From NCBI GenBank assembly GCA_002686195.1, contig NZAS01000017.1, forward strand, positions 1 to 31,776: a stretch of DNA of 31,776 nucleotides, in the 5' to 3' direction. The position numbers were made by a program, and so were the translations under genes. Below the pieces are notes generated by a model, which was not told the origin of the DNA, did not search any database, and saw only the letters and a program-made list of their open reading frames with translations. This document shows, piece by piece, positions 15,777 through 23,362 of the stretch. This DNA comes from Candidatus Pacearchaeota archaeon (GTDB lineage Archaea > Nanoarchaeota > Nanoarchaeia > Pacearchaeales > GW2011-AR1). Position 1 is the stretch's first letter; the number at the start of each line of letters is the position of its first letter.

Positions 15777-16819
15777 AAACAGCAATGATTACCGGGGTGA
15801 CAGGCCAAGATGGATCATATCTTGCTGAGCTTTTACTAGAGAAGGGCTATCGCGTCATCGGTCTAAAAAGAAGGACAAGCCTAATCACTACTGATCGAGT
15901 AAATGAAATTTATGGCAATCCAAATTTTGAATTGAGGTATTATTCTCTCCACGATCCAACTACGTTGTACCGGCTGCTAGAAGAGTACGAGCCGTCTGAG
16001 TTTTATAATCTTGCCGCCCAGTCCCACGTTCGTGTTTCTTTTGACGTCCCTATTGAAACAGTCGACTCAATTGCAATGGGAACGTTACGCGTTTTTGAGG
16101 CAATACGCCACGTGAATAAAGACATTAAGATATATCAGGCATCATCTTCTGAGATGTATGGTGATAATCCTGAGTACCCCCAAAATGAAACCACACGATT
16201 TATGCCAGCTAGTCCTTATGCATGCGCTAAATTGTTTGCCCATAACTTGTGTCGAAATTATCGCGAGGGATATGGCATGCACATATCTAGCGGAATTTTA
16301 TTCAATCATGAATCCCCGAGGAGGGGAGAGACTTTCGTGACTAGAAAAATCACACGAGCGGCCGCTCGAATCAAGCTTGGACTGCAAGAAAAGCTGTACC
16401 TCGGTAATCTAGACTCGAAGAGAGACTGGGGTTTCGCTGGTGACTACGTAGAGATGATGTGGTTGATGCTGCAACAAGATACTCCTGATGATTATGTGAT
16501 AGCAACAGGTGAAACACATTCGGTTAGAGAATGGTTAGAGGCAGTCTTTAATGAGGCTTCCCTACCCATAGATGAGAATGTGGGAATAGATCATCGTTTG
16601 TTTAGACCTCATGAAGTGCCGCTGTTGTTAGGCGATCCATCCAAGGCGAAAGAAAAGCTGGGGTGGGTACCCAAGATGAAATTTAAGCAGCTGGCAAAAC
16701 TGATGTACCAGGAAGACCGTGTTGAGGCTGAACGAGAGCTTCGAGCATTGGGAAGAGACGTTAAGGTTCAAGCGTTGATCGACGGCCAGAAAATGCCGTT
16801 TCGAGAGCCTAAAAAATAA
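15773..16819 (+). CDS. gmd: GDP-mannose 4,6-dehydratase
   Basis: A 348-residue protein of normal length. The frame is open further 5', but [14 protein letters not shown] at the ATG of 15773 (ATGA overlap) is the genuine start. Motifs: [12 protein letters not shown] (8-19), [12 protein letters not shown] (79-90), SSSEMYG with catalytic Ser/Glu (124-130), YxxxK Y149/K153, and the GMD hallmark [17 protein letters not shown] (178-194). It turns GDP-D-mannose into GDP-4-keto-6-deoxymannose, the substrate of fucose synthase. It is the last gene of the main glycan block; a 46-base gap with a possible promoter follows. Confidence 0.95.
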   Translation: MKTAMITGVTGQDGSYLAELLLEKGYRVIGLKRRTSLITTDRVNEIYGNPNFELRYYSLHDPTTLYRLLEEYEPSEFYNLAAQSHVRVSFDVPIETVDSIAMGTLRVFEAIRHVNKDIKIYQASSSEMYGDNPEYPQNETTRFMPASPYACAKLFAHNLCRNYREGYGMHISSGILFNHESPRRGETFVTRKITRAAARIKLGLQEKLYLGNLDSKRDWGFAGDYVEMMWLMLQQDTPDDYVIATGETHSVREWLEAVFNEASLPIDENVGIDHRLFRPHEVPLLLGDPSKAKEKLGWVPKMKFKQLAKLMYQEDRVEAERELRALGRDVKVQALIDGQKMPFREPKK

Positions 16820-16841
16820 AGTAAATGTATATCAAAGTTTC

Positions 16842-16849
16842 TATAATAT
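16842..16849 (+). promoter_or_regulatory. Possible -10-type promoter element (TATAATAT)
   Basis: The octamer TATAATAT lies in the 46-base gap between gmd and the nuclease gene, 17 bases before the nuclease ATG, with AGGAAG between. No -35 hexamer is visible at normal spacing. It matches exactly the octamer upstream of the carbamoyltransferase. It could be a phage late or middle promoter; sequence alone does not prove it. Confidence 0.42.
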
Positions 16850-16865
16850 AACATAGGAAGTTTAT

Positions 16866-17738
16866 ATGCATATTAGGTCTCCAGAAGAAATAGAGTTTCG
16901 TACCGGGAAGCCCCACGTATCGTTTTCGGAAGTGCGTTGCTGGAAAGAGTGCGCATTTCGTCACAAGCTCCTTTATATTGATAAGCTTGGTACAGATGAA
17001 CCGTCTCCATACCTGTCTTATGGTACTGCTGTGCATGAGGCGATTGAGAACTTTTTAAATACTGGGGAAATGAACTCTTCGGTCGCCGTCACAATGATAG
17101 AGTGTGAGTGGGAAAAGCACGGATTCGAATCTCAGGCTTTTATCGATGCTCATGCAGCTTATCGAAAGTCGCAGGGATGGAAACCAAAGCCCCATCCCCC
17201 TCTTTCGGAATGGAAGCAGTATGCCGAGACAGCTCTTTCAAGACTGCCAGAGTTTTTATCGGAAACGTTCGGGGAATATGAGGTCGTATCAGCTGAGGAA
17301 GAGCTTTATGAGTATTTTCCAGAGGCCGATATTTTTTTCAAGGGATTTATTGATGCTTTGATTAAGACAAAAATTCGTGGAAAAGATGTCTATTATGTCA
17401 TAGACTGGAAAACCGCTGGTGATAAAGGGTGGTACCGTGATAAGCGACAAGACATTTTAACCTGGGCACAGATTGCTCTTTACAAAACATTTTGGAGAAA
17501 TAAGCTCAGCCTGGATACAAAGCAAGTACGATGTGGGTTTGTGCTTTTAAAGCGTGGGGCTCCTATCGAGAAAGTATGCGAGCTTGTAACAGTATCAGTC
17601 GGTCCGAAAGCAGAGGAAAAGTCAATCGCTATTTTACGAAGTATGGTAAAAACAGTTCGTAGAGGCATTTTTTTGAAAAATAGAAACTCTTGTTTATTTT
17701 GCGAATTTAAGAGTACCCCCAATTGCCCTGGCGGGTAA
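16866..17738 (+). CDS. PD-(D/E)XK nuclease, RecB/Cas4-like with Fe-S cysteines
   Basis: A 290-residue protein. HVSFSEVRCWKECAFRHKLLY is the RecB-family N-terminal helix; GTAVHEAIE gives the conserved His57; GFIDAL (160-165) has the active Asp163 and VIDWKTA (178-184) the D-x-K (D180, K182); TWAQIALYK (199-207) is the QxxxY motif. C25/C29 and C276, C279, C287 could hold an iron-sulfur cluster as in Cas4/AddB-type nucleases. It probably acts on DNA ends in phage recombination or replication. AGGAAG precedes the ATG. It is out of place among glycan genes; no CRISPR or Cas gene is visible, so it is not evidence of CRISPR. Confidence 0.88.
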   Translation: MHIRSPEEIEFRTGKPHVSFSEVRCWKECAFRHKLLYIDKLGTDEPSPYLSYGTAVHEAIENFLNTGEMNSSVAVTMIECEWEKHGFESQAFIDAHAAYRKSQGWKPKPHPPLSEWKQYAETALSRLPEFLSETFGEYEVVSAEEELYEYFPEADIFFKGFIDALIKTKIRGKDVYYVIDWKTAGDKGWYRDKRQDILTWAQIALYKTFWRNKLSLDTKQVRCGFVLLKRGAPIEKVCELVTVSVGPKAEEKSIAILRSMVKTVRRGIFLKNRNSCLFCEFKSTPNCPGG

Positions 17739-17801
17739 AAATATTATGTGACATATACGATGCCGCCCCATCATTTATGATTATCCCGATGAGGTATGTA
17801 T

Positions 17802-19055
17802 ATGAAGAAATATAAGATCTTAATGTTGTCCGACCACGCTTTATCAACGTCGGGGGTCGGATGTCAGTCGAGATTTCTTGTTAATGGGCTTGTAGAAAAG
17901 GGTTGCTGGTCTGTAAGACAGTTCGGCGCCGCGTTAAAGCATGATAATTATGATGTAGTACAGGTCCATGAAGACTTCATCATCAAGCCGATCGATGGAT
18001 TCGGTAATCCAGATGTACTTAGGATCGCATTAGCGACAGAGAAGCCAGATGTTGTGCTACTCTTTACTGACCCAAGGTTTTTTACTTGGTTGTGGGAAAT
18101 GGAGGATGAGATTCACCAAGTGTGCCCTATTGCATATTGGCATGTATGGGATAATCGTCCCCGTCCAACGTTTAATGATAAATATTATGCCGCCACAGAC
18201 CTAATAAATTGTCACTCATACCCGACATACGAAATTGTGAGTGAAAAATTTCCTGGGAGAACTAATTTTATCCCGCACGCTCTTCCTACTGATGTGTTCT
18301 TCCCGCTCCCTCCCGCTGAAAAGAAACGTTGGCGCCAAGAGGTTTTGGGGTATCAAAAGAAAGATGACTTTGTAGCATTGTGGATAAACCGAAATGCAAA
18401 AAGAAAGCGTCCCGCCGATGTTTTGTGGGCATGGAGTATATTTCTCGAAAAACATAACGTTACTGATGCAACATTGCTGATGCATACCGACCCCTATGAT
18501 CAAGAAGGTCCCGACTTGATGGTGGTTGCTGATATGTTAGGGGTTCAAGACTCTGTCTTGTTTTCTCCAGAGCGGGTAGATTTCACAAAGATGAATATAC
18601 TACATAACGTTTCTGACTGCTGTATAAACATCGCATACGCCGAAGGGTTTGGATTACCTACTCTAGAAGCAATGCAAGTTGGTAACCCTATAATCGCCGC
18701 AAAAACTGGCGGCCTAACCCGTCAGGTGGTGGATCATCGTGACGGAACAGAGAACGGTGTTGCGCTAGATATTAAACACACAGCACTGGTGGGCTCACAA
18801 AATGTACCATTCATTTACGAAGATTATGCTGATGTACATGACCTCGCAGAGGGTTTACACAAGCTTTACTCTATGAGCACAAGCGATAGAGAAGCATTAA
18901 GCGAAAAGTGTAGAAAATATGCTTTGGAAGAATTTAACCTGGATACGACGATTGATAACTGGCACAATACGTTGCTAGATCTTGTAGAGAATTGGAAGGT
19001 GGGTAATCGAACCACTGCACGCTTTGAAATGATTGAAATGGGAGCGACTGATTAA
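17802..19055 (+). CDS. GT4 family glycosyltransferase
   Basis: About 417 residues from the ATG at 17802; GAGG at 17791-17794 lies seven bases upstream of it, while the in-frame ATG at 17796 is too close. The N terminus KILMLSDHALSTSGVGCQ is a GT-B strand with the Ser/Gly-rich loop. INRNAKRKRP is the basic phosphate-binding segment and the EX7E motif is E281-GFGLPTL-E289. It lies outside the main cluster, between the nuclease and a second GT4. The sugar is unknown; it may modify virion protein, host surface or DNA, none of which is shown. Confidence 0.88.
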   Translation: MKKYKILMLSDHALSTSGVGCQSRFLVNGLVEKGCWSVRQFGAALKHDNYDVVQVHEDFIIKPIDGFGNPDVLRIALATEKPDVVLLFTDPRFFTWLWEMEDEIHQVCPIAYWHVWDNRPRPTFNDKYYAATDLINCHSYPTYEIVSEKFPGRTNFIPHALPTDVFFPLPPAEKKRWRQEVLGYQKKDDFVALWINRNAKRKRPADVLWAWSIFLEKHNVTDATLLMHTDPYDQEGPDLMVVADMLGVQDSVLFSPERVDFTKMNILHNVSDCCINIAYAEGFGLPTLEAMQVGNPIIAAKTGGLTRQVVDHRDGTENGVALDIKHTALVGSQNVPFIYEDYADVHDLAEGLHKLYSMSTSDREALSEKCRKYALEEFNLDTTIDNWHNTLLDLVENWKVGNRTTARFEMIEMGATD

Positions 19056-19056
19056 T

Positions 19057-20217
19057 ATGAAGGTAATAATAAGAGCGCCTCTTTTAAGCGTAACAGGCTA
19101 CGGTGTCCACGCCCGCCAAGTTTTTGCCTGGGCGATATCGAAAAATTGGGATGTATATGCGTCAATTGTTCCTTGGGGAATTTGTACGTATCATTTAGAC
19201 CCTGATGCTTTAGATGGTCTGATAGGCGAAGTCATGAATCGATCTGCCCCTGTGGAAAATCCAGATATTTCTTTTCAAGTCCAACTGCCCGATGAGTGGG
19301 ACCCAGAGTTAGCAAAAGTGAATATTGGTATAACAGCGGGTGTAGAAACGAATTTGTGTTCTCAAGCTTGGGTAGATGCATGTATGAAAATGCACATGGT
19401 GATTGTACCAAGTACATTTACAAAAAAGACGTTTGTAGATTCGGGAGTGCCGCCACACAAAATAGTGACGATAGCTGAGGCGCATAGCCATAGTGATGAA
19501 ATATCAGTTGTGCTCGATGACCAGCTGAATGCATTACCAACTTCGTTTAATTTTCTGATGTTTGGCCAGGTAACAGGTAATAATCCTGAAAATGATAGAA
19601 AAAATACATTCTATGCGCTGAAGTGGCTAGCAGAAACATTTAAGAATGATAAAGACGTTGGGATTATTATGAAGACTAATCTGGGCCGCTTTACAACTGC
19701 GGATCGAGAGAGGTCGAAACAGATGTTTAAGAAACTTATATCTGAAGTAAGACAAGGTCCATACCCACGATTTTATTTGGCACATGGTATGCTAGACAAT
19801 AAAGAGATCTCCACTTTATACGCAAATAAAAGTGTGAAAGCCCTACTTGCACCTACACGCGGTGAAGGATGGGGGCTTCCTATTTTAGACGCCGCAGTCG
19901 CTGGTCTTCCCGTCATCGCGACAGATTATTCTGGGCACTTAGACTTTTTAAGACACATTAAGTTTCTACCCTTGGATTACGATATCGTTCCAATTCATCC
20001 ATCTCGCTGTGACGGCCGAATTTTCGTTGAGGGCACTGCATGGGCAGACGTGAAGGAAGGATCTTTTAAGGCAAGGGTTACAAAGTTTAGAAAGTCGTCC
20101 GTACTCCCGACAGAGTGGGCAGAAGCCGGGTCAGAGATATTAAAAGAGAAATTTTCCCTTGCCGCCATAAAAGAGCAGTATGACGCATTTATGGAGCGTA
20201 TAGTTGACGACTCTTGA
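19057..20217 (+). CDS. GT4-like glycosyltransferase with variant EX7D
   Basis: About 386 residues from the ATG at 19057 (MKVIIRAPLLSVTGYG), one base after the previous stop; an in-frame ATG at 19033 would add eight residues. The C-terminal retaining-GT motif reads E270-GWGLPIL-D278, so the second Glu of EX7E is Asp. Other GT-B features: VTGYGVH at the N terminus, LMFGQVTGNN with RKN (donor domain start) and IATDYSGHLDF. It pairs with the preceding GT4. Activity despite the E-to-D change is plausible but not shown. It overlaps the next ORF by 14 bases. Confidence 0.82.
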   Translation: MKVIIRAPLLSVTGYGVHARQVFAWAISKNWDVYASIVPWGICTYHLDPDALDGLIGEVMNRSAPVENPDISFQVQLPDEWDPELAKVNIGITAGVETNLCSQAWVDACMKMHMVIVPSTFTKKTFVDSGVPPHKIVTIAEAHSHSDEISVVLDDQLNALPTSFNFLMFGQVTGNNPENDRKNTFYALKWLAETFKNDKDVGIIMKTNLGRFTTADRERSKQMFKKLISEVRQGPYPRFYLAHGMLDNKEISTLYANKSVKALLAPTRGEGWGLPILDAAVAGLPVIATDYSGHLDFLRHIKFLPLDYDIVPIHPSRCDGRIFVEGTAWADVKEGSFKARVTKFRKSSVLPTEWAEAGSEILKEKFSLAAIKEQYDAFMERIVDDS

Positions 20218-20530
20218 GACAGTATTAGTTTGTGCATTAGTTGTGATGGTAATATCGACTATTATTGCGTCTCTGTTCGCTGTGAAATTTGCTCTATTAA
20301 TTTTACGAGTAGAAGATGCGATTGAAGAGAGTCTGGATATTCTTGACGAGCGATATGCATCGATAACAGAGATTGTCGAAATACCATTATTTTCAGACAG
20401 TCCTCAGATCCGCCAGGTCCATACAGATCTGACGCGCTCTAGAGAAGCTATTCTTTTAATAGCTAATATTTTAACAGATGACTTTAGTCGTCTGAAGGAC
20501 AATAATGATGGCCCGAAAAAAGATACGTAG
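20204..20530 (+). CDS. Small membrane protein, unknown function
   Basis: A 108-residue protein from a TTG at 20204, with GGAG seven bases before it; no better start is in frame. Residues about 7-34 form one strongly hydrophobic segment, probably a membrane helix, followed by a helical, charged cytoplasmic-type tail. There is no recognised domain. It overlaps the GT4 gene upstream (14 bases) and the sigma factor downstream (26 bases), so it is co-translated with them. A role in host membrane or lysis control is possible but not supported. Confidence 0.65.
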   Translation: MTTLETVLVCALVVMVISTIIASLFAVKFALLILRVEDAIEESLDILDERYASITEIVEIPLFSDSPQIRQVHTDLTRSREAILLIANILTDDFSRLKDNNDGPKKDT

Positions 20531-21233
20531 AAATCCCGGGAAACCGAGGAACATGTATTTTAATAAAGATACTCAAGCATCGATTGAAGAATATCAGAAC
20601 GAAGACGACTCAAAGAAGAGAGAGGTAGTCTATAAGGAAAAGATCCTTCCAGCTTTTGACCAATTAGCAGAGAGCTTGATTTTTGTTTACGGATTTAATT
20701 CTCCGTACGATGGGTTTCATGCGCTGAAGTCAGACTGCGTTACATTCTTATACGAGACAATTCACAAATGGGATCCTGCTCGTGGCACAAAGGCTTTTTC
20801 TTATTTTAACGTTGTAGCAAAAAATTGGTTGATTATTCGTTGTCGAAATGCGAAAAAAGAAGACAGAAGACATGTTTCGATGTCCGATCTAACAACTATG
20901 TCGTCAAGAGATAAGCACACTGTTGCAAACAGCAGTGTTGCTCCCTCCCCTCAGGAGATTATGGAATTGGGAGAACTTCGTGACAATATAGTAAGGGTTA
21001 TCGATGAAATTGACAAACGTATTACGAAAGAGAATGAAAAAATCTGTGTGCAGGCCATTCGAACAGTTTTTCAGAACATTGATAATTTGGACTTTTTAAA
21101 CAAGCGTGCTATTTACGTTTATGTGAGGGAAATTTCGGGATTGACATCGAAGCAGCTTTCCGTTGCGATGTCAAAGATACGAAAACATTACAAAGATATT
21201 GTGCATGATTCTCGAATCGTGGATTTGCTTTAA
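20505..21233 (+). CDS. 55: T4 gp55-like late-transcription sigma factor
   Basis: A 242-residue protein (T4 gp55 is 185). Residues about 65-125 match sigma-70 region 2 of the phage late-sigma type: FNSPYDGFHALKSDCVTFLYETIHKWDPARG..FSYFNVVAKNWLIIRC, with YFNVVAKNW resembling the -10 recognition helix. The basic RKKIRRNP N terminus and the C-terminal helical part are extra. In T4, gp55 directs host RNA polymerase with gp33 and the clamp gp45 to late TATAAATA promoters. ATG ATG at 20505/20508, with AAGGA at 20495-20499. It overlaps the preceding gene and lies just before the structural module, in keeping with late-gene control. The assignment is by motif reading. Confidence 0.85.
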   Translation: MMARKKIRRNPGKPRNMYFNKDTQASIEEYQNEDDSKKREVVYKEKILPAFDQLAESLIFVYGFNSPYDGFHALKSDCVTFLYETIHKWDPARGTKAFSYFNVVAKNWLIIRCRNAKKEDRRHVSMSDLTTMSSRDKHTVANSSVAPSPQEIMELGELRDNIVRVIDEIDKRITKENEKICVQAIRTVFQNIDNLDFLNKRAIYVYVREISGLTSKQLSVAMSKIRKHYKDIVHDSRIVDLL

Positions 21234-21242
21234 GGATGAATG

Positions 21243-21611
21243 ATGGGTGATAAAGTCGAAAAAAGCTTACAGGATCTAGAGCAAACAAAGAAGAAGATGA
21301 AAGACTTCGAGGGAGTCTTAAAAAAGATAAAGCACGCTGATGAAAAGAAAAGAATACTCTGGAAAGAGATATACGACAACGCGTTGATAGATCGTCAGAA
21401 TGCCCATATTCTGTTTGTTGAAGCGTATACATGTATGACGCAAAGCGCATCAGAGCATGTCAGCCTCGGGAGCACCTTGGCAAAATATTTAGAGCGTATG
21501 GGGAAGTCTAACGAGCAATTGCTGAAATTAGCAGACTTGATATCAAAATCTGAAGCTGCGCATAATGCAATAAACGCTGATGAATTATTTTCTCAAATAC
21601 AGGATGAGTGA
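21243..21611 (+). CDS. Small coiled-coil protein, unknown
   Basis: About 122 residues from the ATG at 21243 (a second ATG at 21240 gives one more); AAGGA ends six bases before it. Residues 5-50 are Lys/Glu-rich with heptad-like spacing, suggesting coiled coil; the rest is helical with no motif. It sits between the late sigma factor and the spike gene, and its TGA overlaps the next ATG (TGATG). It might be a virion assembly or transcription accessory protein, but no homology is recognised. Confidence 0.65.
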   Translation: MGDKVEKSLQDLEQTKKKMKDFEGVLKKIKHADEKKRILWKEIYDNALIDRQNAHILFVEAYTCMTQSASEHVSLGSTLAKYLERMGKSNEQLLKLADLISKSEAAHNAINADELFSQIQDE

Positions 21612-23359
21612 TGGCAAAGGGTTCGGGAACAGATGCAGTTGCAAAGATTAATAATCCCACCAGCGATGTCGGTGATGTCGTTGAAGAAGCTGGGACAGCT
21701 GGGCCGACACAAGTTCTGCAACGCGCAGTCGTTGTGGAAGTCCTGTATGATTTAGCTTCGTTTACAGAAGAAGAATTTACCGAGCTGCAAGAGCTTGTAT
21801 CTACTCCGGATTTGCTGGCTTCTGCTCCTCGAAATTCTGTGATCGCTCGTTCTGTGACAGCCGGTGCAGATAAAAGAGCGGCTGTAGAAACAGACGAAGA
21901 ATCCGATGAGGAGAAGGGTACAGTAGGCATTCTGTGCTATCCATTTTTTCCTCCCCACCTGTGCTTCCCCATAAAGCCCGGGGAGCAGGTGTGGGTGATT
22001 AATGATTCGCCAGATGTGACAGCAGGGGTGTCTTATTGGATGTGCCGGATTCCAGAGCCAGACCACGTCGATGGTATCAATTACACTCACGGAGATAGGA
22101 AGTTTGTCGGATCAACAGGCGAGAAGAGTTCCTCAGAGAAGTCCGCATCGGCTCAGGGCGAGGAGTTAGACGCAGACGCTGAGATTTTTGGCTTTCCAAA
22201 TGGTCCCGGCACTGAAGACGCATTTTCTTTAAACACTGAGTTGGCATACGAAGAAATCGTTAACGCGTCGCTGTCGTATCTTTCATTTATTCCCGAACCA
22301 GTTCCACGTTTTACGAAGCGCCCTGGCGATCTTGTGATTCAGGGCTCGAACAACGCTTTGATATGCCTCGGCCAAGATCGTGGATGGACCCACTCAGACA
22401 GTAGTGTTACACGTACAGATGCTGATGGTGCAGAAGCCTCTAACGCGACATTGGAAGATGGTGATACCACGCTGGATGCTTCGATAAGCACTGGCTGCAT
22501 CGATATCGTTGCCGGCCGCGGTCGTTACGATTTCAGAGTCCTTGGCGGAAGTGTCGATGCGGAACCCGAGTTAACGGCTTCCAGGTCGGTTAAGAATGTT
22601 CCGCCCGAAGAAGGCGGTCGAGACGCGTATGATGAAACAAATAAAAATCCTGTTGGAGATGACACTGCCGACGTGAATCGGTTTGATACTCCAGCAGAGG
22701 GCGATCCCGACTTGGAGAACGACGCAGCGCGGCTGTACGTGGCCATGGCAATGCAAGTCGACAAAAGTTTCCACATCGATAAGGAGGGTGATACAATTCC
22801 ATCTGCAATCGACAGTAACATAGCTCCTGCAGAAGATGAATCTTCTATTGAGTTTCCCGGTGCTGTTGTTGCGAAGTCTGACGAGATTCGCTTGATTGCC
22901 AGAAGAAAAGAATCAGACGATCCTGTCTCTGGTGCTCCAGAGATAAATGGCAGCATTAGATTGATCAAAGAGGGTGACACCGGTGACGACGCATGCGCTA
23001 TATACCTCTTACCTGATGGCACGATTCAGATTAGCGGAAAACAGATATTGCTTGGTAGAAAATCAAGCGATCAGTCGGAGCGTTCGTCGATATACGCCAT
23101 GGGAGATGGCGGGGACCCCATGGGTCCAGATGGTACCGAGCCGTGGGTAAGGTTTTCTGATCTAAAGAAGTTATTTACACAGCTGTATGAAGCGTTAGAC
23201 GATTTTTGTACTACACTTCAATCTAACCAGTGTCCCCTTTGGGGACCAAACCCTCAAGTCACAGCAGCTTCTACGCAACTTCAGGCATTACTTAAAATTC
23301 ATAAAACAAGAACAGAAGATTTTGATCAATTGGCATCAACTAGAATTTGGGGAGAATAA
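21611..23359 (+). CDS. Probable baseplate central spike, gpV/gp5-like OB-fold
   Basis: About 582 residues from the ATG at 21611 (TGATG overlap); a GTG at 21608 is possible. Residues about 40-160 contain RAVVVEVLYDL, RNSVIARS and GTVGILCYPFFPPHLCFPIKPGEQVWVI, the pattern of the OB-fold at the N terminus of gp5/gpV-like spike proteins, followed by YWMCRI. Between are acidic stretches. From about 440, INGSIRLIKEGDTG...YLLPDGTIQISGKQILLGR reads like beta-helix or prism strands; the end is helical (FSDLKKLFTQLYEALDDF). No lysozyme domain as in T4 gp5 is seen. It heads the V-W-J-I-like gene order. Function by motif and position, not proven. Confidence 0.65.
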   Translation: MAKGSGTDAVAKINNPTSDVGDVVEEAGTAGPTQVLQRAVVVEVLYDLASFTEEEFTELQELVSTPDLLASAPRNSVIARSVTAGADKRAAVETDEESDEEKGTVGILCYPFFPPHLCFPIKPGEQVWVINDSPDVTAGVSYWMCRIPEPDHVDGINYTHGDRKFVGSTGEKSSSEKSASAQGEELDADAEIFGFPNGPGTEDAFSLNTELAYEEIVNASLSYLSFIPEPVPRFTKRPGDLVIQGSNNALICLGQDRGWTHSDSSVTRTDADGAEASNATLEDGDTTLDASISTGCIDIVAGRGRYDFRVLGGSVDAEPELTASRSVKNVPPEEGGRDAYDETNKNPVGDDTADVNRFDTPAEGDPDLENDAARLYVAMAMQVDKSFHIDKEGDTIPSAIDSNIAPAEDESSIEFPGAVVAKSDEIRLIARRKESDDPVSGAPEINGSIRLIKEGDTGDDACAIYLLPDGTIQISGKQILLGRKSSDQSERSSIYAMGDGGDPMGPDGTEPWVRFSDLKKLFTQLYEALDDFCTTLQSNQCPLWGPNPQVTAASTQLQALLKIHKTRTEDFDQLASTRIWGE

Positions 23360-23362
23360 TAA

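Noticed and set aside
1..16819. Bacterial O-antigen or capsule locus.
   Set aside because: The downstream gp55, gp25 and gp6-like genes on the same strand, with no host gene or Wzx/Wzy visible, make a phage genome far more likely.
16866..17738. Cas4-like nuclease as a sign of a CRISPR system.
   Set aside because: No repeats, Cas1/Cas2 or other Cas gene is visible; phages often carry this nuclease alone.
17748..17781. Sigma-70 promoter GTGACA...TATGAT before the GT4 gene.
   Set aside because: The spacing is 22 bases, outside the usual 16-18, and both boxes are imperfect.
17802..20217. DNA glucosyltransferases as in T4 (alpha-gt or beta-gt).
   Set aside because: They belong to the GT4 type by motif, and no hydroxymethylase or other base-modification gene is in the window.
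22525..23022. Minus-strand open frames opposite the spike gene.
   Set aside because: Ser/Pro-rich low-complexity translation without motif or ribosome-binding site; antisense to a coherent structural gene.
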